From assembly GCA_021521415.1 (NCBI GenBank), contig JAIQDT010007637.1, positions 53,250 to 117,249 of the forward strand: a stretch of 64,000 nt of DNA. Reading direction: 5' to 3'. Below, piece by piece: positions 36,018 to 48,345 of this stretch. This DNA is from Bidens hawaiensis (Eukaryota > Streptophyta > Magnoliopsida > Asterales > Asteraceae). Position numbers and translations under genes: made by a program. The notes under the pieces are model-generated. The model ran no database searches. It worked only from the letters and a program-made list of their open reading frames with translations, and was not told where the DNA came from. Numbering within the stretch: position 1 is the stretch's first letter; every line of letters starts with the position of its first letter.

Positions 36018-36030
36018 GTCTCCCCTACTT
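36018..36030 (-). other. Polypurine tract of the Gypsy element
   Basis: The minus strand reads AAGTAGGGGAGAC immediately before the LTR start at 36017. Confidence 0.65.
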
Positions 36031-36782
36031 AGGGAATTTCGTCCCGAAATTAAGGAAAACCACCACATCATCGTTTTGAAAACAATTATACTTTTAATGA
36101 AAATATCATAACACAGAACTTATAATAACCGAAGCAACGCTTCAAATGACAATCCGATAAGGGCACTTATATATAGGATGTACCAGCGGCGTATCCACCA
36201 TGTCCTTATCATCTCATCATTCGTACCGTTACCCTAGCTAATTTAGATTCTAAATCATGACACATAATTATACGTATTATGATTTCTATGCGAGGATTCG
36301 GATAATTATGTTCCGGACCATAATTACTCTTATCGTCGGATGGTCCACATAACTTGTCTTATCATGTGGGTTTATAAAACAATTACATTTCTCATTTTGA
36401 AAGAAACAAACATTTTGATAAATTTAAAATCCAAAAGGTGATTAATATCCAAGTTTGAATTAATTAAAACAATGTAATTCTTGTTATATCTTTTAATTAT
36501 TAAGAGCAAGATTTGGAAGATCGAAAGAAAATGGATTTCTTGAGATAGACGCGATAATGAATTATGATGGATAAAAATAAGATAATAAATCAAGAGAGCA
36601 AAAACCTAACCAAGTATAAAAGAAAACGTCATTCATAAGAAGAAACATGCAACATAGTTCACGCAAAATCACCAAACGTCACAAGATAATCAAAGAGTCG
36701 ATACGATGCAAAAACATAAAAGATAGGATAGTCTTAAAACAGAAATAAATAAAGTAGTAAAAACTTCAATTCTCCAAGATCT
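36031..36782 (-). other. Non-coding 3' part of the Gypsy element
   Basis: About 750 bp between the gag stop and the purine tract, where protease, RT and integrase would normally lie in a full Gypsy element. No pol motif is visible on either strand. Confidence 0.5.
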
Positions 36783-39700
36783 TTAGGTATGGTTGACTTG
36801 ATTTCCTTGACTTGGAGCACTTGAGGTACTTGGATCCATGATGACTTGAGCAGTAGTGGTAGATGGATTTGGGATAGCTTGGATAGGTTGCACCTGAACA
36901 GCTTGTATCAGTGGGGCTTGGTTGAAATGAGTTGGGTAAACTTGAGCTTGCGGGTAGGGGGTTTGATAAGGTTGAGCCATGTTGGTGATAGGAGCTTGCA
37001 GTGGATATGGTTGATGGGTCGAGATTTGAGAAGCATTAGGGATGTAGGAGGGGGCAGGCATAGGTTGAGCTTGATGTGCATGGATCAGTCGAGGGCGTGC
37101 GTGACTAGGATCTCCATAATTATAGCAAGCACGGGTTTAGGAATACCGGGTTGAGAAGGTGGGGTAGTTTGAGCATCGGACGGTGCACGGCAAGTGTTAG
37201 CAAGGTGACCATAACAGTTGCATTTAGTGCACAAGCGACATGGAGATTGAGGCGGGTGATGGTAGTTGCAAACAGAGCATGAGGGAAAAGATCCAGTATA
37301 GTTCTTTTTGTTAGGAGCATCTTGGTTGGAGGGTTATGGGTTGGTTTTGTTAACAACATAATTGTGGTGATTGGCTTTACGTTTGTGGTGAGAAGGGTTA
37401 CCAGTGGGTTGGGTTCGGCCTTAGCATCGGTGGAGGAATCAGCTTTGGAGTTGTCGGGGGTAGGTTTAGCATCCTTACTAGGCAGAGTTCCATCTCTAAC
37501 ATGATCATCAGACAGTGAAGCAGCAAGGGTAATAGCTTCCTCGAAGGAGAGAGGGTCTCGACTAACCACAGCGTCACGAAAAATTGTCAGCAATCCACGG
37601 ATGTACTTTCGAAGATCACTATACAAAGGAGTTACAAGGTGAGGCACTATCAGGCTAAGTTCCTGATGTGTGTCTAATAACCCTATAATAATGACCCTCA
37701 CAACAAAGCTTTAATATTAAAACGAAAATCCTAAAACCACACACAACCGGCAAGTGTACCGATCGCAAGTAGTATAGACCTAGGAAGTCCGAGTATCGAA
37801 CACGTGGACACGTAAGACGCTAACGATTGCTAACCCTAGACAAGACCTACCTTAGAAAAATAATTAATTGATTTTTGATTTCTTTTAACTTAACTGAACT
37901 AACTGGACTAACTAACAAAACTTACTAAAAATAGAAAACTTAACGGAAAACTAACTGTGTTAACTTAGGATGGAGAAAAACGTCTACCTAGGTCTGAATC
38001 AAATTGTAGGCCAAACAAGCTAATGGATTGGATGACTTCAAGACACCGGTTCCTAAAGATGACACGACTAAGGATCGCTCGGGCTCACTGGATTACCTCT
38101 CGGTCTCACTCAACAAACCTAAACTACTCAAAATCGGCTGAAACGACCAAACCGGGAAACAATTGCTAACGTGTTCTAATGATGGATCACCTCTCGGTCT
38201 CAGCACCACTCGACCCTAATGGCAATGAATACTACACAACCAAGGATAGAGGAACAATTCAACTTAAACTAAAATAGATCAACTAATCGCTCAAAACACC
38301 TAAACCTGACAAGAAACGAACTCGCTCTCGCGCAATCCTTATTTTAGCATGCAAAGGTAATGAGACGACCCTACTTCTTATCACCTCTCGATCTCAAAGA
38401 AGGTGTCTAACCGCTGTACTTAATCCAATAAATCATGCAAAAAAACCCTACGGTGGTACCTACCGCAAACAAACCCTAAACACCAAGTCTAGAATCAAAC
38501 AATGCACCGATCAATCAATACAAAACTAATCAATCAACACACGGGGTTTATGCAATAAATTGATATAATTTCCAACCCTTAAACACAACCTATTTCATGT
38601 CTAAATCAAACTTTACAATAGCAATTAAGGTCTATCAATCAAACAATCCATAAAACCTATCAAAACCTAACAATTAACATCATCCCTAGGTAGAACTAAC
38701 AAGTTTAGCCGAGAATCATAATTAGACAGCCATGAACCTTTAATAAAACTATTAATAAACTCATCTTAAACATCAATTCAAACATCCAATGATCAACAAT
38801 AATCAATAACAAATCAATCTTTTAAGTAATTGCAAAACTAGTTAACAATTAAACAAGAAAATCAAAGTTGATGAACAATGAAAAGATATAAGGATATAGG
38901 CTGTTCCGAGGCTGTTCGTGGCTGTAAAAACTGATGGTTAATGATCCCGAGGCTTGGTTCTTGTATCTTTTTCCTTCCCTAGCCGTCACAAGCTTCAAAC
39001 CCTAACCGAAAAAACTTTTTCCCTTTGCTTCTTCCTGCTACCTGCTGCGATCGCAGCCCTCCTGCCCACTTAGGGTTTTTTTTTCTTTTTTATGTTATGT
39101 TATAATATGAGGCTTGGGCTTTTCCATGATGTAACGGACCGGGCCTTGAGTTTTTACTTGAAAACGTATGCGTAAAAGGCTCGTAAACTACTCCAAAAGC
39201 TCGGTTTCTCTCTTCCTTTCACCCAAAACCTACAATATGAATAAAATTATGTAAAACCTATCTAAAACGAGTTAAAACATATAAAATATAATATAATGTA
39301 GATAAAACGTGCGGAAAATATGAGTGTTTTACAACACATCAGTTCCTTAAAATGGTTTGAGTAAGTTAAATTGTCACCACCAATTTGTTTAAGCTCCCAA
39401 AACTCCGTCTCGAGCCTTTGCAGTTTGCTCTGGACAAAACTCTCTCTTCATCGCATCCTTGAGTTCCTCCCAAGACATAGCCAAAACTTCATCAACACCA
39501 TGTAAGGCTTTATAAGAGTTTCACCACGTGAGAGTTCGTTCTTCAAAGACGCGCGTTGCGAACCTAGTACGATTATCTTCCGGGCATTCGCAGTAGATAA
39601 ACTTGTTCTCCATTTGTTCAAACCAGCAGAGGAGCTTAGTAGCATTCTCCTCGCCAACACAAGAAGGGGGTTTAGCACTTGAAAAGTTCTTGTAGTGGAA

Positions 39701-39867
39701 ATTGTTTGGTGTAGCCGAAGTAGCGGATCCACTAGAGTTGATATTTTGCAGTTGAGCCACGATCTCGGGTAAAGCAGTAGTAAATTCCTTAGTGATTCTA
39801 GCAGCCAAACGGCGATCATGAGGGTCGACGAACGACGATGATTACGACGATGAGCGTGAGAAGACAT
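36783..39867 (-). pseudogene. Gypsy gag, split by a solo LTR
   Basis: The gag lies in 39342-39867 and 36783-37663. The N-terminal half reads ITKEFTTALPEIVAQLQNI, KPPSCVGEENATKLLCWFEQ and EELKDAMKREFCPE; the frame has a TGG-to-TGA stop after EERTLTW. The C-terminal half continues VPHLVTPLYSDLRKYIRGL and FRDAVVSRDPLSFEEAITLA, then a CCHC knuckle CTKCNCYGHLANTC in another frame, then a Pro/Gln-rich tail ending NQVNHT. The halves join across the solo LTR once one GTTCC copy is removed. No protease or pol follows. The tail stop, 750-bp spacer, purine tract and LTR suggest a gag-only element. Capsid role inferred from family. Confidence 0.75.
37664..39341 (-). repeat. Solo Athila-type LTR inserted in the Gypsy gag, GTTCC duplication
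   Basis: 1678 bp, TGATGTG to CACATCA, flanked by GTTCC at 37659-37663 and 39342-39346. Closely similar along its length to the LTR at 1858-3534, in the same orientation. No internal sequence remains, so LTR-LTR recombination removed it. Confidence 0.9.
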
Positions 39868-40141
39868 TATACGAGGATCAACAATGAAAATGTATAAGAT
39901 GTCAGGTGAGTTGTAGGAATGAGTTGATATGAGATAATGGGGATGCGTATGTGTATGTGTATGTATGTATATGAATTAGTATTAGTGAAGACTCAAGGGC
40001 GAGTCAAGAATTAAAATAATATGTTTGAGTTTGAAGCGTTTAAGTAAATAATGTTTTATAGAATTTCCCAAAAACAAAATTACCAAGCATATCAAACGAG
40101 TTGACCTCCCATGAGCTTTCCATGGCAATTTGAATGGTCCA
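39868..40141 (-). other. Gypsy 5' leader remnant; junction to copia near 40050-40150
   Basis: Sequence upstream of the Gypsy gag. No primer site or 5' LTR is seen, so the 5' end was lost. The copia frame resumes by about 40150; the exact junction could not be read. Confidence 0.4.
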
Positions 40142-40960
40142 ACTAAACAAAATAACATAAAGTTTGTAGATTGCTATTGTCAACCAAATGTGTATCGGCT
40201 TGTGGTTCTCGATCCTCCTCGAGTTCCACCGTTCTACTAGTACCTTCCATAAGGAACTTAGTTTCCATGAACTCGGCCTTTCGAGCAACGAACACCTTTT
40301 TCTCGGTTGGATTGTAGAAATAATATCATATAGAGTCCTTGGGATATCCTACAAAGATACACTTAGTGGATCTATTTTCAAGTTTGTTTTGGGTGTTGTT
40401 CTTGACATAAGCCTCACAACCCCATACCTTTAAATATGACAATGATGGAACCCTTCCATTCCATATTTCATAAGGTGTTTTGTCCACTTTCTTGGTTGGG
40501 CCATATTTAGAATACGGGCCGCGGAGAGCAAAGCGAAACCCCAAAATGATAGAGGCAATGTGCTTCTAGCCATCATAGATCGAACCATATCCAATAGAGT
40601 TCGATTTCTCCTCTCGGACACACCATTGTGTTGTGGTGTTTCGGGTGGAGTAAGTTGTGAGATGATCCCACAACTCATAAGATGATCTCGGAAAGCATCA
40701 CTTAGGTATTCACCTCCTCTATCCGAACGAAGTACTTTGATGGTTTTATCGAGTTGATTTTGTACTTCATTTTGGAAGACTTTGAACATTTCAAAGGCTT
40801 CATCTTTGTGTCTTAACAAGTACACATACCCATAACGACTATAATCATCGATAAAAGTAATGAAGTATCTTTCACCATTCCTTGTCATTGCCTCAAAGGG
40901 ACCACATACATCCGAATGTATGATACCTAATAAGTCTTTTGCCCCTTCATTTGGTTTGGT
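40142..40960 (-). pseudogene. Copia integrase domain
   Basis: Minus-strand frame beginning IIHSDVCGPFEAMTRNGERY, with YFITFIDDYSRYGYVYLLRH, then KVLRSDRGGEYLSDAFRDH and NGVSERRNRTLLDMVRSMMA. These give the Asp and Asp of the DDE core and the downstream Glu region of a copia integrase, which inserts element cDNA. It continues as VWGCEAYVKNNTQNKLENRS and LEEDREPQADTHLVDNS. A frameshift lies near 40430-40540. It abuts gag directly upstream, so protease and gag-pre-integrase are deleted. Confidence 0.82.
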
Positions 40961-41560
40961 GGTTCCACTTTAGCCTTTCCCTTGAACTTGCCCTTGACTT
41001 GTCCCTTACCTTTGGCAACCTTTTCCTTGGGTTCCAGGTGATGCCTTTTCTTATTGCCTCCCTCATTGATCGTGAGAACCGGTAAAACCTTTTTACCCAT
41101 TCCCGTCTCGGCCGTTTTAAGCATTGCATGAAGCTCACCAATGCTCTTGTCCTATCCATTCATGTTATAATTCATAACAAATGTCTCAAACCTTTTAGTT
41201 AGGCCATTTAGGATCAAATCCGTGGCTAACTCGTTTGAGACGCGACAATTAAGGCGATCGAGATGATCAATGTGGCTTTTCATCTTAAGTACATAAGATG
41301 AGACCGATTGGGTTTCTTCCATACGACATGCATGAAGCGCTCGAACAGTTTCGAAGCGTTCCACCCTAGCTTGTGTAAGGAACATTTCCTTAAGTTGGGT
41401 GATCATATCGTATGCCCCATGAAGTTCAAAATCCTTTTGAATCTCTGGAATCATAATTCCCAACATGAGGCAAGAAACTTGCACCGACTCCTCATTGTGC
41501 TTAACCTAATTGTTATGGTCTTCGGCATCGTCAATGCTAGGTTCATCGGTGCACTACAAG
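40961..41560 (-). pseudogene. Copia gag, internal part
   Basis: Minus-strand frames with KHNEESVQVSCLMLGIMIPE, HGAYDMITQLKEMF, LHACRMEETQSVSSYVLKMK and LILNGLTKRFETFVMNYNMN, the conserved UBN2-type gag of plant copia elements. A Lys-rich stretch (KVAKGKGQVKGKFKGKAK) follows where the knuckle region should begin, then integrase starts within about 20 codons. Hence an internal deletion of knuckle and protease. A stop sits just before KHNEES. Confidence 0.8.
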
Positions 41561-41629
41561 ACCTTCTGGCCAACATATTTGGATTATTGGATATTGACAT
41601 GCTTATCTCTTTGGTTTGATTTAGCAGTT

Positions 41630-42735
41630 TCTAATGATACTATTTTCGGTGTTAGCTTATGATTTGGAGTTTTATTTTATTAATATGAGTAGCTAAATAT
41701 TTGAACTACCTAAGTTGAGATGAATATTGATTTTGTTTGCAGCTTATCTGGTTTTGATTTGTTACACGACATGATTATTATTGAAAAACTTTTTATAATT
41801 TTATCTTGGATGTGTTAAAATATTGTTTTTATATAATTATTGCTTTCGATTCTGTGTATGACTTTGATTGATTGATTGTGTGTCGTTCGGTTAGGGTTCT
41901 ACGTTTAGCTCATAGACATGGTGTTTTTGATCTTATTTTGGTTAGTACTACCATAGGAATCTTTTGTGCAATTAATTATTAAAATACAATTGGTTCACCT
42001 TCCTTGTGACCGAGAGGTAATAGAGAGTCGGTTTGTCTCGTTTCTTTATTTGGCTAGGTTAGAATTGCGCGAGAGCGAGTTTTGGTTTTGTTCGGTTTAG
42101 ATTTGTGTGCGAATAGGTGTCCTAGATCAAGTTAAATATTGTTACCCCTTCATCCCTAGAGTTGCTAGTATCAATTTTTAGCGGGTTTTGTGTCGTTGAG
42201 TCCGAGAGGAGATGCGTCATTAGGTTACGTTAGTAATCTTTATCCTGGTATGTTAATTCAATCTTCTTAAATTCATGAGAGTTAGTTGGTGAGACCGAGA
42301 GGTGATCTAGCGAAATTTAGTGAGCCTTAGTTGATTTATTTTTTTAAGATCCTGGTGTCACGTGATTAGTTAATTCCATTAGCCATTGAACTGTCAATAC
42401 GATTCTTTCCTAGGTAGTCATTTCTCTATATTCGTAAAAAAACCTCGTTATGTCCCGTTAATTTTCCCGTTAGTCTCGTTAAGTTAAGTAAGTTAGTTAA
42501 ATTAGTTTAAATTAATTTAAATAAAATAATAATAGAAAAGTTAATATTTTTTTAGGGCAGGACTTAGTTAGGCTTTAGTATCCGAGCCACTTCTAGTGTC
42601 CTTGAGTTCGATACCCAGACTGCTTTCTCTTTGCTATACGCGACCGGTACACTTGCCGATTGTGTGAACTAGGTTAGGTTGTTTGGTTTTAAAGCTTAGT
42701 TGCGAATCGCTTTCTATTTATATATATATTTTCGT
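41630..42735 (+). repeat. Diverged Athila-type LTR remnant, opposite orientation
   Basis: Near 42600-42700 the plus strand reads TTCGATACCCAGACTG ... GGTACACTTGCCGATTGTG ... GGTTTTAAAGCTTAG, the reverse complement of the equivalent part of 1858-2000, but clearly diverged. GACCGAGAGGT blocks (42010, 42290) match the CTCTCGGTCTC blocks of that LTR. It replaces the copia 5' end. Outer limits are approximate; the LINE at 42745 lies in its end. Confidence 0.6.
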
Positions 42736-42744
42736 ACATGACAT

Positions 42745-43965
42745 TTTTTTTTTTGCACAGCAAGAATAGGGTAAATTTATTAAAACTGGCAAGAACGCCA
42801 CCAGCTGGAAGTTGGAAAACAGTTATAAACAGCTACAGATAATGGAAAAGTAAAAGGACAACGAAAAAAACAAAGTCTCTCAAGCCGCAATTCACGAAAA
42901 CGGAGAGTTCACCCAAACCGACCAATTGATTTCCTTGTGCAAGGACCTAAGTTTTAACCAATCGAACAAATTCCTTTTAATTTCTTCAACCATGTAGTCG
43001 GTGGAGAGAGACCGAGTTCTAAAAATCAACTCGTTCCTTTGTTACCAAATAAACCACAAAGAAGAATAGATAATCGCCTTCAATAAACGTCTATCCTTAC
43101 GAAGATGCGGTTCCTCCGCCACATCCAATAGTTGATTGAAGGTGCTCAAGCTAGTTAAATCCCAACCACACCAAACAGAAAGAACTCTCTAAATAGCTTT
43201 CGCGTGATCACAATCCAAGAAAACATGTTCCGTTGATTCTGCAACCGAAACCCACACCCGACAATCACTTGATAGAGAAGACATTCCCCTAGCAATGAGA
43301 TTAGGTGCGACCGGGATCTATTTTGCAGTAGCCTCCATATTAAACAATTAATCTTAATGGGAATCCAATTTTCCCACTCGCACAAAGGAGCGCTGTCATC
43401 GTAAACAACATCCGCCATAACTCGTCTCATGCCTTTAACCGTGAACTTTCCCAAAGAGTCTCCCGTCCAGAACCACCCATCTTCTTTACATCCATTGAAA
43501 GAGAACAATTCAACCATTTCCTTGAGATCGGCAATATCCGACCGCACCTCCGGAGAAAGATTATATTTAGACCACTCAAGAACCACATTCATAGGCCCGT
43601 TTTCATTTGAGGAAACCTTGTCAATGACCAAGCAACTATTGTTTACTTCTAGCTTATATAGAGCCAGAAATAAAACTTTCAACAGGAATCTACCTAGCCA
43701 CACATCTAGCCAAAAATGAGTCGATTGCCTTTCAAACCCGTCTAACAAAAGTTCCCTTCAAGTCAATACCCAGATTAAAATTTGTTTTTCCAATCTTAGA
43801 AATTTTATGCCAAGGTCCACGTACGGACCGTTTAGCCAAATGCCTGTCAACATGATGTTGAGTATTATGAATTGATTTCACACACCTCGTCCACAGTTGA
43901 TCTTTTTCGGTTCTCCACCGCCACCACCATTTGACGAGAAGAGCCAAATTCATTGATTTGAGAGA
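42745..43965 (-). mobile_element. 5'-truncated LINE with 9-bp target duplication
   Basis: ACATGACAT is present at 42736-42744 and 43966-43974. The minus-strand 3' end is an A-tract (T-run at 42745-42755). The body is the C-terminal end of an L1-type LINE ORF2 and lacks the RT core because of 5' truncation, as is common for target-primed insertions. Confidence 0.8.
43155..43965 (-). pseudogene. LINE ORF2 C-terminus (RT zinc-binding domain)
   Basis: Minus-strand frames start SLKSMNLALLVKWWWRWRTE (43732-43974), then, after a frame change, THFWLDVWLG, SLGKFTVKGMRRVM and ENWIPIKINCLIWRLLQNR, the zf-RVT region of plant L1 ORF2 (PF13966). The endonuclease and RT domains are missing. Stops and frameshifts show it is dead. 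Confidence 0.75.
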
Positions 43966-43974
43966 ACATGACAT

Positions 43975-44488
43975 CGTTTGTAGTTTTTATTGTTCATATT
44001 ATCATGTTATGTAAAAAGAGTTTGCAACGAGTATAAAATGATGATAATATCCAGAAGTGAATGAATCAACTTTGGCTTGCTCTTGAATCTCTATGAATGA
44101 GATTAAAGAATGGGAAGCCAATTTTATTTATATACTTTTCACAATTGTTAGTTTAGATTGGGCATTTACCCTAAAGACATTTTAATTTTAACTTGTATTA
44201 GCCGTCTCGCTAGCTCCGAACATTTTCTCATGGTCAACTTTTGGAATAGTTCCAGGTAGAACATGAGGGATATATTATTAATCCTAACCAACTATTATAA
44301 ATAGACATCTTAATGTAATTGTACATTATTCTATTTATGAAACAATGAAAAGATCACCTGATTATATCAATGTGCTCTTAATCGTTCTTTCAATTTCGAT
44401 CCCCACATATATAAGCCGAGGGAACCATCATTGAACTCATTTAAGCGGTGTCAGAACCGGCTAGTCGAACCTTAACCAGGAATCCTAA
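43975..44488 (+). repeat. LTR-like 3' half with TATA box and primer-like site, unresolved
   Basis: ATTATAAATAGAC near 44294 followed by AT-rich sequence with ATGAAACAATGAAAAG looks like the promoter and R region of a copia LTR. CGGTGTCAGAACC near 44447 matches 10 of 13 bases of the initiator-Met primer site TGGTATCAGAGCC. The left limit is unknown. Alternative: TGTCAGAACC starts another LTR whose end is at 52282. Confidence 0.3.
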
Positions 44489-44873
44489 TGTCACACCCCG
44501 ACTAGCACAATGCAGAAGCGTAAAACGGGAATGTAACAGACACCTCTGGTATCACCACATTGTTTATAAAGAAACATTATAAACTGATTTACAATATATT
44601 ACATTTCTTTGTTCTATCATTGTTTTACAGTCTAGGTGATACAAACAAAACTAGTTCGTTAACTATACATTTTTACTACTAACGCCCTTGCCTCTATTCA
44701 CATAGCATCAACCACACACCTTGGGCAAGTAACAGATCACCAAATCATTCCGATTTAGGTACACCTAAAAAGCAGTTTAAAACGGGTCAACTACTAGAGT
44801 TGGTGGGTTTCACGAGTTTCAAGAAAATAGTAATGAGTAGTCACAAGTCAACACTTGTAATAATGAAATAAGT

Positions 44874-44899
44874 ATGTATGTATGTATGTATGTATGTAA
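44874..44899. repeat. GTAT microsatellite
   Basis: Six or more GTAT units within the solo LTR. Confidence 0.85.
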
Positions 44900-47800
44900 A
44901 TGATTGTATGTGCCGCGTGCATCCATTTCCCACGCTCCATCAACCATTGTGGCCCCTTTCCGCCCACAACATGCCCCGGTAGCTATGTCTAACACTACAT
45001 AGCCTGTTTGTATAAATATGTTCATGTGCAAACGGGGCTATGTGACACGGCAACCAAGCCGATTCCGTTTGGGTTTGTCTAACCAATAGTACTATTCACA
45101 AGCCACCGGCTCGAAGTTAATCACTGTGATCGTAGGGACTTTCGTGTGTTAGCACTTAGATAATTCACATCAATACATGTTTCAGGTATGTATATGTAAT
45201 CAAACATGCTTTTCACCCCAAAAGTTCGTAAAATAGTTTAAAAGTGGGGTCATGAAACTCACGGTTTAGTAGATAATCAGTACTGTATCAGCTCGTGGTT
45301 TGTTCGGTCCGCTTATCAATAGTTCCTATAATAAATATTATAATAATATTAATATTTTAATATTATTATAATCTCAATACTAAACTGGGTTGTATAACTA
45401 ATCTGGGTATAGTTGGAATGCCCAGAAAGTGGCAATAGGCTTAGGTTGTGATGTTGTTCAATGTTTAATACTTAAAACCGAACTTGGCTCAGATTCCCGT
45501 TTTCCCAGCTGGGCCAAGTTGTTCGTTTACGCGTTCAGAAAACAGTTATGGGGAAATATGATTGGGTAAATGTATTAGTTAACAAAATGATTAAGTTATA
45601 AAGAAAGATCACATACTGGGGTCTCGAATTAGCCACAGGACCCGTTTCCGTTTATTCAGTTTGGTTTGAGAAGAAACGCGCACAATCCACCCGGAATGTC
45701 CAGGTTTCTCATGGAAAAGTTCATTTTCACTTAATTAGTCCAAAAATATGATTTTTGATCACTCTTGGTGTTTTGATATTCCCGCAGGTTTGTTAGTCTC
45801 GAACTTGCCGGTTTTTATAAAAACTGAATTTGTTTAATATTCAAATTAGCATAATTAATTAACCGTTAATCATTAAATTATGAAAATTTAACCACTTATC
45901 AATTAAAATATTTATATTTTTATAAAAATATTTATGGAATTATTTATTGATTTATTAATTTATAAAAATTCATTTTATCAGCTATATTTCGCCTGAAAAT
46001 CGTCCGTTTCCCCCAAACAATTTCCAAAAATTCCACAAAAATTCCTGTATGCTCAAATAATGTCCCAAATCAACCTGTATCAATTTCAAAATGTAAATAG
46101 TTTGTGCGATATTCTTTTCGGCTATAAAAATTCACACGAACGCATATAAACAAAACACCTTTAAACTTCTCCAAACGATCCCAAAATTCGTATGTGATCA
46201 AAATACATCAAATATGTGTTTCCAGAAAAATTTCATAATTTTTGAAGTATTTTAGCTATTTTTCCCAAATAAACGTCCCAATTCGGTAATAAATTCTACA
46301 AATATTATCGGATGGTCGAAAAATTACCAAATTTGAACAGGGACTCATTGACATGGTCCCTGATGTCCCTACAAAATTTAAAGTCCTAAAAATATGCACA
46401 TCATAACCTTAACCTAAATAGCCCGTAAGCAAGTGTTTTGGCATTACCTTAGCGGGTTTGGCTCGTTTCCGACTTTTTAATTAAGTTTTCAGGTTCTTGT
46501 GCTTCTAAGAAAGCTAGGTACAAGTCCTATATCACAAACCAAGCAATTTTTCATCAACATAACAGCCCTTAACTTAGGGTTTCGGCTAGTGCACAAAAAC
46601 GAATTTTTGAACCGTAAAAACGCCGTTTCAACCCTTTAATCCGTGTTTATGGCCAAAAAAAACTATCAAAACAGGTTCCTTACCATGTGTATGATCAAAA
46701 AATGTTTATGGATCATTTTTGGATTTTTACATGGTTAGGAATGATTTTTAGTAACCAAGACATGTTTTTATGGTATTAATCAAGGTTAAACAAGTACAAA
46801 AGCTACTTATTTGAGCTCCTTACCTTAGGGTTTGAAGGATTTCTGGAAAATTAGCTTTCAGCTGCTTGAACCTCAACTTTTATTAACCAAAATGAATAAA
46901 CAAGCTTGTAAAACAAGTTTTATAAAAAGAATGGGGGGTGGGGGTGGGCTGTTCGATCGGAACCCCCTTATGGCTCATGATGGGCTGTTTTGGCCCAATG
47001 ATCTGGTTTCTCAAGCCCAAATACGAAAAGCCCGGTCCAAATTTAGTTCGGGTTCGGTTTTTGGCGCGAAAAACTTATCAGGTGCGTTAAACAGCACGAA
47101 AACAAGTGTTTTTCGGCTAGTTTTGTGTAAAATTATAAAAACATACTATATGTTTGTAAAAATCAAAAATATTTTCACGGATCGCTTAAAACATTTCAAG
47201 TAAGTGTTTGGTAAGTATTTTTTGGCTTAACAGATGATACAATGCTTGGTTTGTAACTATCTTTTGCGTTTAAATCTATAGCGGGTTGTTAAACGAGCAT
47301 ATTTTCGTTTAACTTGTTTGCTATAAAACTAAGACCATATTTCTAATATTTTAGCTTGTATAGATCGTATATCACTTATAGATGGCCCCCCTGAGATATC
47401 TGGGTCATAACCCGACCCGTTCGATTAATCGTTCGTTTGTTACGCAAAAGGCGTTTATGTAACATCCTAAAATTTTTATAATGATAAATAAAAGAAAGTT
47501 ATGTTTAGTGATTTCACGTTTTAGTTATTTAATGTCGAGTAAGGAACGGGTCATGGGCTTAGATTACGTAAGATGGGTTAAATGAGAATGGGCCTTGGGC
47601 CCGTGGGCTCGAGAGTTACTACCACAAGACCCTACCTCCCATTTTTCACTAACTTCCTTCCACTCCCACACCCAAACACTCTCAATTCTAGAGAGAGAAA
47701 CTAGAGAGAGAAAGTTCTCAAATCACAAATCCGAGTCCACAATCTTGTTCCTAATCATTTTGGTAAGTCCCTCTCGAAAATCATCCGTTTTCATAACCAT

Positions 47801-48026
47801 TTTCGGCCTCAAATCGAGCAAAAACTCCCATTTTCGTAACTTGAGTTTTCGGGTCAAAAACCGTCTTGTTTTGGTGTCAAAATGCAACTTTTGATGTTTA
47901 AAATCACTGGGAATCGATAGCCCTTTCAATCCCGAACATTTCCATGTCAAAAACTTCGATTTTGGGTCAAAAATCTGGAAAATCCGGAAAACCCGTAGGT
48001 TTCTCCGTCGCCCAGCTTGAAGGCGT

Positions 48027-48345
48027 CGAATCAGTCCATTCGATCGAATGAGTCAATCGAATCAGTCCATTCGATCGAATGAGTCAATCGAATCAGTCCA
48101 TTCGATCGAATGAGTCAATCGAATCAGCCCATTCGATCGAATAGGGAAGCAACCGAATGGTCTCCATCTTATTCGACCGAATAAGCTGCATATTCGACCG
48201 AACGAGTTCCGATTCGATCGAACAAGTGCCATGTCCGACCGAACGAGTTTTCCCAACTGGTTCGATCGAGTGTGTGTCTAGTTCGATCGAGTGTGCCTCA
48301 GATTCGATCGAATATGTCCCTATTCGATCGAATCAAGCCAGAACC
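48027..48345. repeat. Array of the palindrome TTCGATCGAA
   Basis: Four tandem units of 31 bp (48027-48150, unit CGAATCAGTCCATTCGATCG...) run into irregularly spaced TTCGATCGAA decamers and one-base variants (TTCGACCGAA, TTCGATCGAG). At least seven perfect decamers are present in 320 bp. Confidence 0.9.

Noticed and set aside
47595..47950. Frames on both strands near the start of the nested LTR
   Set aside because: Inside a solo LTR with defined ends; no domain and both strands open, so likely chance.
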